The notes under the pieces are model-generated. The model was not told the origin of the DNA. It worked only from the letters and a program-made list of their open reading frames with translations, and did not search any database. A program made the translations under genes and the position numbers. DNA of 64,000 bases from Vanessa cardui. Its lineage: Eukaryota > Arthropoda > Insecta > Lepidoptera > Nymphalidae. Position 1 is the stretch's first letter. Each line of letters starts with the position of its first letter. This document shows, one piece after another, positions 10,101-23,900 of the stretch. The stretch is taken from assembly GCF_905220365.1 (NCBI RefSeq), contig NC_061126.1, forward strand, positions 5,022,001 to 5,086,000, read 5' to 3'.

Positions 10101-13100
10101 GTTACCGGCAACTTGTATAATTCATGCACTTTATACAGGAATATATGCCTACTTTATATTGAAGCATACACATTGCCGATATAGATGTATATTTTATTTT
10201 CCCACAATACGTGTAATTGATGGCGCAAAAATTTAAATAATATTATTTGAATACTTTGATGTCAATCGTGTTCATATTGATAGTCATTATAACAAATGAT
10301 GTAAAGAAAATTAAAAAGTAAACCTAATCTACACTTCAATTATCTTATCACGCGGTTACATAACTGTCATTGAGTTCGGTAGGTGAATTTTTAACTCGTC
10401 CGTAATCTGTTAAACGAGTGACCCCTGATAAACCTAACCTTTTGAATCGGATGAAAGACATAAGATATATTTTTATTTACGATACCTTGATGAAGGTCGT
10501 AATACCGTTTTCACCTTTTTTGTTGTTGATACAGATGTATTGGAGTTGATATACATTATACATATTATAAATTGAACCGGTATTTCAAATCGATTGGGGT
10601 ACACTATACATAGTAAATTCGAGATAAGCATTTAATTTGTTTTGCTAATATAATTGTTAAAGTTCGTGTATTGTGATGTTTAATATATGGGTATGTAACT
10701 TTCAAAAATGCTTGAACGAAGAGGACTGTAGTAATTTCTACATATGTACTTAAGTTGACTATGGCGCGAGATATAAAGATGCTGGTGCAAAGAGGAGCAA
10801 AAACAAAATATGTCTCTTCCCTTTCACGGCTAAACTCTGAACGAAATTTGATGTAATTTGATTTCTTAATTTGGTTTGCTCCTAACACTGAAGGAGGTGA
10901 AATTTAGTATGATAAACATATATTAAACAAAGATTTTACTTTTTGAAATAAACATTTTGAAATTTAACTCAATTCAGTTGAACGCGACGAAAACAGCCAA
11001 TACTTATTTAATAATTTAAAATTAGAACGTCATGCTTGCAAAAAGGGAAAGTTGGCATTTATTTTTTCTTTGAAATATCATTGATTTTAAAATTTCAAAT
11101 AATGCTTTCACAATCATTCAGACTTACTGACAAATAATTTTTTTATTTTAATTATTAAAATATTCAACTGTTTTCACTGATTAACTTTATATATTCGTTA
11201 CATTTAAGTTATTAAATGATTTGAATTGAATGATATGGGGATAAGTTACTTATATAAATTTTAATTAAGAATAAGCTTAATATATATCAACGATTTAAAT
11301 CCATTTAATTCAGCTAATATTTTTTTCAAATTAAGTTTCAAATCTTTAATTTCAATGTAACATCGATAAGATTGATTGTAGTTTTATGAATTTTCAACAG
11401 CGGAACATATAATCTTTCTTTTTATCTTTGAAATGAATTATTTAATATGTATCCTTTTATCATAATATTCTGAGAAATGCCAACGCGTCACCAAATTTGG
11501 AAAATTATATGTTTTTTTCAAATACAAGAATACTGTGCATTTCTGTTTGGTGGTTGATTATCTGATGATTATCAAGTTAACCTGAACCAAATTCCCAAAC
11601 GCTTTCACGGTTTATTAAAAGATTACCTCATATCACGTGTTGGACTTGATAACATCTCGACATCTCAACTAAGTTGCCAACGTTACGTAATTAGCAATGA
11701 ACTGCAATATCCCTTATACTCCGGAGAGAGCTATTTTTATCAACGAAGCCAGCAGTTTTAGATGGCAAAAGTTTTTTATAGTTTGAGGAAGTTATGAACT
11801 GATCCCAGTGAAACAATGGAAGCTTACAGAAATGGAATTTTGTTTGAGAGGAAAGGACGATTTTCTATGAAGTTAATATATACTTTTAATTTATACTACT
11901 GTTACTGTAGGTAGAGAGTTTGTATATTTAAACGTGATAATCGTAGTTTTTAACCTAGATAAACGTAATAATATATATCACTCAACGACCCTAAGGCTGT
12001 AGTTACACAACGCAATAAAATATCGTACATTAGATAGACATTCCGAAATCCGTACCAAGCGCAGTAGCTGTTTGGACGCGCGTTGATCCCACCTTTAAGA
12101 TAAAAGTGCATTACACAATACCACATTAAAAGTCTTTTAAATAAAATAACCATATAGCCATTGCTGTTCCCAAGCGTTCAACATAGGGATGCTGCGCGGT
12201 TGAAATACGAGCAAATTCGTATTGATTGGAATGAGCAAGGGACCCTATCTGCCGTAGTCTAACCGCAGCCTTATAAGCGAATAATTAACCATAAACAAAT
12301 CTCGTATTTGACGCAGTCATGTAAAAACAAAATAAGGTGCACAGATAATCTAAATAACCGTTTATTTAATGTCAATGTCATTGAAAAAATTTTTTATGCG
12401 TATACACATAAAAAAATATTTTAAAACAAAAGTGATTTATTAAATTACTCTTTGATTATGTATGAATTTTTATTATTTCTCTGTTTAGCTATAGTTACGT
12501 AAATATATTAGCGATATGTTACGTTATCACTGGAATAAGTGGATTATTGGACCGTGGGCGAATAAAATTTATCGCTTGATAACATTTAACAAACTGGACG
12601 TTTTTGTATGGAGTTTTATGTAAGATGCTTTCCCCTACCGGTGAAACCCAATCCGGTCGCATTGAAACTAAAGATTGTTGGATAGAAATGCTGTCCTTAA
12701 GTAGATCATTTTATATAACGCTGAGAATTCTAGACGGACTCGTGTACACGTGATTGTACGCTATGTGCTTCGTTATATAGCCAGATAGATTTTATAACAG
12801 ACTCATTACGAGTTTTTAATTTTCATATCAAATACAACCTAATAATAATTTAAAAAACAGTTATTTAAAAATTGCACGTAATTTAGTTTATATGATGCTA
12901 TGACGAAAATAATAACTTATTTATTTAAATCCGTTGTAAAAGGAAAATGTATAGTTAATAATTCTTTATCGCGTATTTATATTTATCGATGTAGCAGAAA
13001 CATAATTTATACGAGCTCATAAATCTTATTGTCAAAATGTTCACAATTTATAACAAAACATAGTGAGTGTAAAGTTACGTAATATAAAGAAAATATTATC

Positions 13101-16100
13101 AATTGTAATTAACTAGTATTAAATTAACAAATGAAATGTTTTGTCTGACAACATTTAACAACACTAATTCGGCTTTTGATTGTCATTGTAAAACTTAATT
13201 TATGATTTGTTACATTCTAAATTTAAAATACTTATTGACAAGGAAAATAACGATCTAATAAAAATCGGTAAAGAAAAGGAAATACCTCCGACCTGAATTA
13301 TGTAAAACGTAGCGAAAACGAAAGGCGAGATGAGAATAAATCGAATTCACGACTTTGTATTTCAGAAAGCTTGCATAATCAGTATCGACGAATCGAAATT
13401 AGTTGCATAGTGTTCACACAGCACGTGTCGCTTATCAGTCAGCGTGTGATTCGATTCGTTTCCATAAAAAAATCATATAAATTCACTTCAATGCGAAACT
13501 ATCGGCCCAAGGTGATCTGAAAGGAAGTTGTAATTTCTAAAACTTTTCCTTTTTGCTTATACTTTTTAAATTTAAACGCGAACATTTATCTGACCAGTGA
13601 TATTGCTAAATTTAAATCAATATTCAAGTAATATGTTTTTGAAAATCCTTAGATTTTGCTGTTATAATTCGATATATACTATATTTAGTTTAAATGATTA
13701 TATATAATTTTGTCATTTTAAAACAATAAATTGAGTAATCAATTTAAACTTGTATGAGAAAAGTGTTACAATATTTTATGTACGAACAAAATTCATTGAT
13801 TCATTGTTTATTGAAAATGTTACGACGCTTTTGTATAGTGATGAAAGCGACCTTTTATTTCGCTATTATGGCGACTGCAAGACTTGTCTAGTAATAAATC
13901 CAGTAAGGACGTAAGGCTTCTTCATATATTCTTTAAGGAAATATATTTACAATTGCCGTTAAGGTATGGGCCGATTTCACTTACACGGAAGAACAGGATA
14001 ATTTATTGTCCCAAATGGAACGTCGGACATACCATTACAAAAAAAATCTGGCATCTTGTAATATGTAATAATACATATGTTTAATTATACTTGTACTCAT
14101 TTTAAAAGAATGAAATTGACAGGCATTTGTTTTTTTTTAATTATTGACGTCATAATGTCGTATTATTAGACATAAGATATTAATCTATGAAGAAATATAC
14201 AGTGTACATGTATGTCTAAAATCCATTGCATATAATTGTCTTAGCTGAAGCATAAACATGATTGTATACTAGTAATGCATCTGGCTTCCGAAGCCAGATA
14301 AAACATCATGTAACTCTCTTCTGTAGTTTAAAATTAAAACTTTGGTTAATGTTTTGTCCCAACTTTTGTTTCTTTCATACTCTTTTTTTATTTAAAATTT
14401 TTCTCTCATTGCGACAGCGGTTTGTTTGTTTGAACAACTTAATCCGTATAGGATTACGTGTGTTTATAAATTATAGATTTGTTTATATAATACGCCTATA
14501 GAGGCGCTTTTCTAAAACTTAATCATCGCAATAAAAACACATTCTAGTCTTAACATCTTATAAAAGTTTTATTAACATCATTGAACCAATTTAATATTCA
14601 TTTTAATTTCCACTTAATCAAATCTCCACTCATATTAAAAAGATGAAGATATTTTAGTAACGCGATAAAGAACGTGCTGATTATGAACAAAATATGTTTG
14701 CATTCCATAGCTTATTTGTTAAGAAGTTTATAAGTCATAATTACATCACGCTACGGCTCAACAGGGCGGTGCATTAACGTTAAACGCGGGTGAAAACGCG
14801 CGGAGCAGGTAATATTGAATAATAAATAATAATTCAACTTAAAGATCAACGTTGATTTTAAAACCGAACCGTCGCTTCAAATCATTCAGTCTTAGAGGAT
14901 TGAAATACGATTTATGTACCCGTTAGTAATGCCTGAATAATTATTTCAACCTTAATTCTGTCTGTCTCTAATTGAAATACAGCTCACTGCGCCGTGACGT
15001 CACCCTCGAAGCCTTTTGAGGGCACTATCACTATGACTAAGGACCGACAAAAGATTGGAATGTTGAGCGGAGAGTAGGGCGAATTTGAATACTAAAACAA
15101 ATCACTACCATTTAAAAACATATCCATACTATTTGCAACGCTGATTGTAAAACGAAGCAGTTAGCGTGATTTTTTAAATATTTATTATTCTTACACCTAC
15201 GTATAAATTGTATAAAATTAATCGTAAATGTCAATATTATTCATATATATTACACCTCTATATGTATACTTACAAACTTTTATTTAACTTGCGATGTTAT
15301 ATAGTCTGTTAAAGTCAAATCTTGCAAGCTGATAGAACCACTTCCTTGGCTTATATGTATTTGTATTATAGATTTTACATGTTGCTTCAGTTTCTATGAC
15401 AATGCATACAAAGATACTTGTATGGTCAACAGTGTAGATAGAATATTTTACATAAAAATCTGCGATTATTTTCCGTTCCTAACATACATTTTTTTATGTG
15501 GCTTGATAATTTTAAGAGTAAAAATCATATCATTTATCTCTTTTTCATTAGAAAAAAAAAACAAAATTCATTCGAACAAACAATGGACTTGTTAAATTTT
15601 TAATTTATTTTTTTTTTATTTGTCTATGTTACCTATAAAAATACAATGGGTACCACAGTGCACACATGGCTAAATTTATTTATCAGAGCGACACCTAATT
15701 TATTACTAATTGCAACACTAAAAGGGCAGTGTGAATTGTGACAGTTGACGATAAAGGGAGCCGTCAAATACTAAGATATTTGTTTTTATCGTACTTGAGA
15801 AATGCGATGGAAATTCCTTACGATTATTGTTTTGTTATCATTTAGCTCGCATGTTTCACACTATTGACATACATTTGTAGATATTCAAGACAAGTAAATA
15901 ATTACCATACATTGTTCAGAATTAGCTGTGCAGTTAATTTCAAAAGTGATTTCTTATTTCTTTTTTTATTTTATTAATTCAATTATGGAACAGGGTTTTT
16001 ATTGTCAGATTTTTTTTTTCAATATTTAATTTTCGCCCGAAACCTTCACATATGCTACCTTATAACTAGCTTCTAAACCAACAAGGTAACATAGTCGAGT

Positions 16101-16469
16101 TATCTATATTTATAATTTCGTGCAGATCTACGATAGAATCGATCGAAATTTATCCGCAATTAAAGAACTCAAAATTCGTGTAATTGAGAGTTTTCGATAT
16201 TAAATCCATAAAAATCAATGACATGACAGTTTAACCTGTTGCCATGTGTGACGTTTGCGAGTGTTATAGATATTTGATAATCACAATGTTAAAGTTATAT
16301 GAAAAGTAAATGATAAACCGTATCTGTTTCTAGCCTACTCCAATGGAAGCAGGAAAAAAGATAAACATGCCTTAGATTTACGTATTTCATGCGACTTTCT
16401 TACAACTCAGCTATATTGTGCACTATTAAGAGTTTCTGATAAATATATCTTTATTTATAATACAATAAA
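10101..16469. other. Unique AT-rich intronic stretch
   Basis: No gene or clear element recognised. GC-richer patches occur at about 12590-12660, 13370-13470, 14750-14815 and 14985-15075. CRE octamers TGACGTCA lie at 14145-14152 and 14995-15002. The patches have short open frames only and no convincing splice-bounded exon. Confidence 0.4.
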
Positions 16470-16838
16470 CTTTACACTTAAAACGCCAGTTTTTCCTAAA
16501 TACATAGTGAATACCATAGATAAGTCAAGCTCGACCAATGATATCGTGGCATTTTATTGTCAAACGTGACGTTAAAAACGCCATATTTTCGCAAATCCAT
16601 AGTGAATATCAACCTTCTCGACCAATGATATCGCTTTATTTGCTGTCAAATGTTTTTTTAATGGCTTTTCTTTGTGCCAAAAGGGCACAGATTATTTCGC
16701 CCATGTCACGTGCAATGGAGAAGGCACGATGGAGATTGAACGGTGCCTAGTTTTTTGGCGTTTCTCCTCCTTTCATTGGAATAGAGTAAAGGCCAATTTA
16801 TTTTTCCCGAACGAAGCCGGGCTTTCATCTAGTAAAAT
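16470..16838 (+). repeat. Diverged repeat containing an internal ~90-bp tandem duplication
   Basis: Two related units lie at about 16481-16571 and 16572-16656. Each has aacgcca..., catagtgaat and ctcgaccaatgatatcg in the same order. The stretch ends in 'cgaacgaagccgggctttca tctagt', a terminus style shared with the repeats near 20.7 and 59.8 kb. Probably an old non-autonomous element. Confidence 0.5.
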
Positions 16839-19800
16839 ATAAACCGGCACTAACGTAATTGAATGTCAAAGCCATCGTGACGGCTTGTTTTCCAGATGGC
16901 AGCGGTAAACACGCGGTCGCGTGCATTATGTTATGCCGTATTGTCGTCCGCTCATTGCTTGTATCCGGTGTGACTATTTGTCTTGGCGTATGTCACAATG
17001 GAAGTGTTTTAACATAACTCCCGTCATAGTAAGCGTCATTTGATTATATTTTTTTGAAAGGAAATCTCCCCTTTTTTTTAAATGGCATTTTGTCAAATTT
17101 GTAATTCAAATAACTACTATTTACAAGGTATATTCTATATGCCTTTAAAAAGGGTTTGTTTGTAAATGTTGTTTAGGAGTGAATTTTCGAACAATACTTT
17201 GTCTTCTTCTTTCTAATATCAAAACTATGTTGTTAGAAAGAGATAATGTTTAACTAAACACCGCAAAACGTTTAAATCGTGAGTTATGATAATATTATGA
17301 TTTTTTTAGTATAACGTTCAATATATAAACCAATAGTAACCCAATACCTAACGATTTCGACTATATTCAGGAGATAAATACGAATACTTCCCTGATCGCA
17401 GAAATCAGGGCTATCTACCGGGTCACATCTAAACGATCTAGGGCCTACTAATACAACCAGGAGGGCGAAAGATATATAAATATAGGCCTAACTGTTTAGT
17501 ACCTTTTCCTTCCCTGTTTGTAAAACGATTTTTATTTGGTAGTAATCAATATACTTTGGTGAAAACAATAAGAAAAATGTAGACTGGAAAATCTATTGAT
17601 CGCAGACACATAAAATCCGGTGCTGTTATGTTATGAATAAAATGCAGTAAAGCATCGTGTACCGTGTCGCCGGTGGAGTGGAACAGGGTTTGCGTTTATC
17701 TGCCGATTTCTACATTGTGGAAAATTACTGATTTTATTGACACCATTTTTCACCTAAGATTTTATCGCTTTGAGAAATTTAACTAAAAATCTCTTGAAAC
17801 ATTTATGTATATTAGTATTTAATCGGACGCATTCAATAAATTAATAATATATATTGTTTCATATAATTATTTAAGTATACTTAATTTGTGAGCCAACGAG
17901 TTGGATCACCTAATGTTAGGTGTTTATTACCGCCATTGACATTTGTAGAACCAGGGGATTTGCCAAAGCGTTGCCGGCTGTTGGGGAACCTACTCCCGCC
18001 CCTTGAATAGCCCCATATTGTTTTGGGGAACACCTTTAAATTTGTTATGACTCGTATTTTTTTCGCTTCGCAATAAAATCTACATTCTGCCCTGATTGTT
18101 TTACGTTTAATTGAATTCTTTTATAATTACGATTCGAAAAGAACTTGTAAGGGCCTCCTTGAATAAAGCAAACTTTAATTTATTAAAGTTACTATTTGCA
18201 CGACTTTGTACAGGTAAAATAAGGATTCAAATGTTCAAGCGTCAAGCGAACGTAACATATAACAAAAACAAACTTATTATAAATTTACTTCAAAATAAAA
18301 AATATATTTTTTAGCTTAAAATAAACCTTTGTTCCAAATTTCAACAAATCACTATTTGTTGATGTTGTTGATTCATTCGGCACAAACGATTTTATAAATA
18401 AATGTAATAACTTTCATAGTGTGATAAGGAAATGTGACCAAGGATACGGGCTCGAATTACCTTCTTAAGATCTAGTTTGATCTGAAACTTGAAACAGTTG
18501 TAGCTCGTAGTAAATAATGGGAAATTGAATAAGTTCATTGAATAATATGTATCAATGAAATGAATTGTAGTACAAACTCGATTTAACTACTATCTGAGAA
18601 TGCGATTAGGAAGACCACTGTAAATGAATTAAATGGCACTGCGGACTTCGATTTGTAGCAATAAAACGTCTGGAAATGATAGTAACTATTTTATTTGAAA
18701 TATGATATTTTATTTTTTATATCGTATTAGATTTTACGTCTGATTAATTGCGTTTCGGATGCTTGTTTTTAGGTAAGGATAATCTTTGGATGTAGGTACT
18801 ATACGAGAAGATCTACAAAAACTTTTGCAATTGCCGTCTTAGGTAAGGATTGGGAAAGCTAAGGGTTTTGTTTATATCTAATTTATTATTAAACTTGTTC
18901 TATTTATTATCGCAATGTGATTTTCCTTGTCTCTTGTTTCTCTACTATCCTCCACTTATCTCTGACTCTATTTGACATTCTCAGTTAGGTACTCCTAATA
19001 TATCACATTCACTCCAGCCATATTTTGGAATTCTCGTTGTTATGAACCTAAAACTCTTCTTGTAAACGTGACTCTGTCATGAAATAAATAAATACTAATA
19101 ATAATAACACAGTAATTTGTATTTTTCCATACATAAACTAATAATCCAATTATCATATAAACCTCCATATCTTGATAACATTGTATCAAATTGGACAAAA
19201 GTAGTAAAAACTTTACAATATTCATTCTGTAGTAAAATAAATATTGTATAATGCTTGGCAGTTGTTATTTAAATAAATATTTAGGGAAACTAACATACAA
19301 TATATACTATATTATTAAATCAATTGTATTTTAATTATAAAATATGAAATAAACTCCGATGTATGTGAAACCGATTGATTACCTTGCAGAAAATGTATTA
19401 TATCTGGACGAAGAAAAGATTTGCTATGCTAAGCTTTGATAAACCGTTTTAAATTCGAAAACATAATGTGTTTAATTTCAAACATCCGAGATAACAAGTA
19501 CTTATCACATAATACTACATAAGGATTTCCCCACGACTATCTTCCATTAAGGAATGACGTCAGATTTTTCTACTGATTGTCGAGGTCTTGTGTTTACGAA
19601 TGTGTACTGGTAAAGTCCCATAATAACTAAAAACAAAATTGTTTTTATTCGGTTCTTCGCATTTTACAGAGTAATTTATTTATTGTTGGAATATCCATTA
19701 TCTATTGGTTATTTGTGGGATTCTAACCTTTATAGTTAGGCAGTAAGGTCTTTTGATTAGACATATAATAAATCAAATATGTATCAATTTCCCTTTTACT

Positions 19801-20704
19801 ACAAATGAAGTAGCGTTTTTTAAATCCGTGTTTGATAAAGACCGTGTACTAAAATATATAGTATTAATTCGCCTCACGGGCAATTGAGCTTCAGTAATTT
19901 CATCCCAGCGCCAGTTGTCGCTCCCACGCAATCTTCATCCTACACAGTGCATTGAAAAACAAGGTAAATAGGGCACGCGACGTAGTGTGCCTAATGCGTC
20001 CCGACATTGTCCTGAACACGAGAACTAAGGCTGCGTGCAGACTGAGCGCCAGGTCATGGAAACAGGTGTAAATGGATGCCTTATTTTTTATATAGATCAA
20101 GTCAACGAACTCGGTGTTTGTTTTTTTTTTTTTTTAAATATAAATCAAGTCAACGAACTCAATCAATTTGAACTCAATGATCAACATGTTATTAATGATA
20201 GAAGGAATTCAACATTATGACGTCATTAACATCCCTACGAATAACGCAAAAATGGCGTTTTTAGATTTTATTTATTGATATGAAAAATAAAATATTAAAA
20301 CTGATTTATTTTTTTGATATGGCAATTTAATTAAGAATAATAGAAGCTAGCTTCGCTTTACGATATTCTTTTTTTAAAAAGTACCTAAATGTTTTAAGGA
20401 TGATCACATTACCCCACTATCGTGTACATATCCTCGCTATCGGTCACATAACAATGTAAAGGGAACACGCAATGTGCTTAATTCGTTCTAATGACGCTTC
20501 CTTAAGGGCTTTGTAGAGTATTTTTTAATTTAAATTTTGTTGTTATTTTGGACTCAAACCAAAATACCGCTATTCACGTTACCATAAATAAGTAGTAACG
20601 CAAGTACAACTCTTATTTTTCGCATGTTAAAGTACTTTACTCTGTGTTTAACGCATTTCCTTAAAGTAAAAGAGATTGATGAACAGCAACGAGATATTTC
20701 ACTA
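16839..20704. other. Mostly unique AT-rich intronic stretch
   Basis: A GC-richer patch lies at 16860-16995. A decayed repeat fragment lies at about 17885-18020 ('ggatcacctaatgttaggtg', 'gcgttgccggctgttgggg'). CRE octamers are at 19555-19562 and 20218-20225. No gene recognised. Confidence 0.4.
20096..20160. repeat. 17-bp direct repeat flanking a poly(T) run
   Basis: atcaagtcaacgaactc occurs at 20096-20112 and 20144-20160, enclosing ggtgtttg, a run of about 16 T and aaatata. It looks like a target-site duplication around little more than a retroposon poly(A) tail in minus orientation. Confidence 0.6.
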
Positions 20705-20952
20705 TATATTATAAAATAAAGCCGCGTCTGTCTGTCTATATATTCGTTATAAACTCCAAAACGGATTTTCGTGAGGTTTTCAATAAAAGAGTGATTCATG
20801 AGGAACGTATATGTATATAATTATTATTAAGGTTTTTGTGAATGACAATTGTTTAACGTGTCGGAAAAATATATAAATAAAAGTATTTAATTTAAAATAT
20901 TCAAAAATAAACTTTTGTCTACATGTGCAAAGCCGGGACGGGACGCTAGTTT
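20705..20952 (+). repeat. Interspersed repeat, family E, copy 1
   Basis: It starts ataaaataaagccgcgtctg and ends gcaaagccgggacgggacgc tagt. The 59801-60027 copy has the same plan (ataaaataaagtcgctt start, an 'acggattttgatgcgatttt' core like this copy's 'acggattttcgtgaggtttt', cgtagccggggcgggtatcg ctagt end). Non-coding; class not known to me. Confidence 0.55.
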
Positions 20953-23900
20953 TTAATAAAAAGATTAATTCGACCTGTTTTTAGTCGTGAGAGCATACTG
21001 ACAATTATTAAAACATTTATCATAATAACGTGACGTTTCTACAACCCTATACAAAACGTCTTTTAGTCAATATAAAAAAAGTAGGACAAATAATGTCGTA
21101 AATTCAATCAACATTTATTTTTATATTTAAGACAATAGTTTGCAAATATTGAATATAATTTTGAAAGAAATATCTCTTTGTCTTTAAAATTGATCTAATG
21201 TTTTATGTTTTATTATAAATCACTTATTAATAATATATATTACATAATTCTTAAGTAAAATAAACGTAATACACCTGTGTTATGATTAATAAGGTATTTA
21301 ACGTAATAATTACACAGAACATAAATTAAAAATCTCAAATATGTCATTTGCATGATTTCTACTCGTGTTACAGATAACAAGAATGCGTGCAAGTCTTACG
21401 AACGAGCGAGTCACATCCGTAGTGCATGTAAAATTATTGTAATTACTTGAATGGTTTCTATATTTCATGTTCCAATTAACGAAAAAGTTCAACTTTCTAA
21501 AGCGTATACTGATTTTAATATCAAATTAAAAGAAGTATCATAATTATTTTTAAATCTGTTTTTGTTTTACAAGGAAACAAAAAGAAAGTCTTCTCATAAA
21601 AAGTTTAAACTCCAGTTTTTATTATAAAATAAATAAAAATCTAAGACTTTGTGTGTTATTTAGAGATAATTATGATGAATAATTAATACAATAAAATGTT
21701 GCTATACCTGAAAATTTTGTTCTGAAGATTCTACTGAATTTATACGATGTTAAATAGCATTTTGTCAACAGCCAAAATTTGAAGAATCCGATTATATTTT
21801 ACAAAATATGATTTCATAAATAACGAATGCTGTTAACCGGTCACAGTCGACATCGAATAGTATGACATAATTCGGTAAGTACGTCAAACTGTGTTGATCG
21901 GTCGGCTAAAGATCTGGGTCGATTGTAACCGAACGGAATTAGTGGCTTTTCGCAAACAACCAATATCTGACAAAATGAGTAAGGATCATAGTCGCGTCAT
22001 ATTCATACACGACTCAAAGCGGCAGCTTATTAAAAAAATGCAGTAATAATTAAGTACATACATAAACTCGAAAATTTGTTAATTTTTATGGAATAAATTT
22101 TATCTTAATAATCTTTTTATTTTAAGTATATTTAATCTAGATATATATTTTACATTTCAAAGAGTATGATACGTAAAATACTTATTAACATTTGTGACTA
22201 ACATTGACGAGAAAACAGGAAATTGTACAAAATGAAATCGTTTTTGTCGTTTGAAGTATCGATAAGTCTTTGTTGCAACTCTGTACAATGGCGATTTGTT
22301 TGTAAATATGTAAGGTATAGTTATTGGTGTGAAAATGAACCAGTGCTAATGACCGTGGGAGACATCGGACTGTACTCGCTCCGAGCAGTTACAACGCCTT
22401 GGTTGCGATAGCGCGTCACGCTTTTTGACTGGTCATGTTACCGGTGCCCGAAGTCCGTTAGGCCACTCGAAAGTGTTGCTTTTAGTTCATATCTAGGGCC
22501 ATTGCTGCTTATAATTTCAAAAAATCACTTTATAATGTTGTGACTCATCCCCTACATTTAACAGTATAGCCAGTTAATTAATTTGTAAACGATTAATTAT
22601 TCAAGTGAAATTCATCATATATATTAGTATGGATTTAATTGAATGTAATATCTCTTTAAGCTCGAAGTAATATAAATATAGTAATACAGCAATGTTGTTG
22701 AATGGTGGTTGATCCAAGATTCTTCGAATTTGCTTCGGACATTTAAATGTTAATGTAACTATTAGCTAAAGTATTCGATATTAAGTTAATAAAAGTGCAG
22801 TAAAATAAATACAGGTAACAACTAAACTAGCCAACAAAATGTGATTTAAAAATAGAATTAATGCTGTCATGTCATTGGATATCTTAGAATTGCTTTGCAT
22901 TTCTAACTTGTAAGTAATACATAGCATAAGATAACAGTACCTAACCAAAATGACCAAAAAAATGAACATTCGCTGATTGGCCCACACCTATGTGAGGTCA
23001 ACGACTTTGTATTCTATTAAATTAAAAAAGCGTTTTGTTACTATTCGTATTTATCTTTTTGTTAGTAGACTTTACAAAACAATTTCAATCGTAATTTTTT
23101 GTAATAAGATTTATTTTCCACTTGTTTGCTTAAGTCAATTGATGTCTAACGAGTTATCTCGCTTATTGGAGATGAAATATGGCAGTGTTGTAAATGATTT
23201 GTATTTTTAAAAGTAATATTTCGGTGAATGCGCTTAGGTAATTTAAAATGCCACTTCCAATTTTATATTCATTACAACATCATTCAGGAATGTATTACTT
23301 GAGTAGATTTGTCTACATGTATATAAGCAAATAACCTTTTCTTATTGATAATTAGTATTATTATTTAGTATTATTTTTATTATTTAGTATATTTATTATG
23401 TATTAAATAATAATAATAATATATTTATTATTTAGTATTATTTTAATAGTAACTAAAAACAATCAATATCAATAATTGCTCTTAATCACGATATAATAAG
23501 CACGAAATATAACGAAGAATCATCTCAATTAGGGTAGTATAATGGTTCAAAATAGCGGTATTGAACGTTTTTTGTCTGTTGCGGATTAACGACTTATAAA
23601 TCTATTTACTTACGTTATTAAATTTATAAACTTTTTTATCTGTATATAACTAGGCAAAGGTATAACAGTTCAGTGCCTTTCTCTTCTGTTAGTTAAGGTT
23701 TTATTTTTACTTATCGATTGCTTTTATCGATATAAATATTTAAAATAAGAGTAGAAAACTATGTACATTCTCAAGTTGAAAATTTATATACTAGTAATAA
23801 ATCAATACTTTGAGCTTAGCCCAAGTTAGAAACAAAATTTATTACAAAAGAATTTAGTAATTTAAATTTTCATGTGAATGACTATGTACCATTGAATGAA

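Noticed and set aside
23350..23450. Satellite array
   Set aside because: Only a few imperfect AT-only units; too short and simple to call a satellite.
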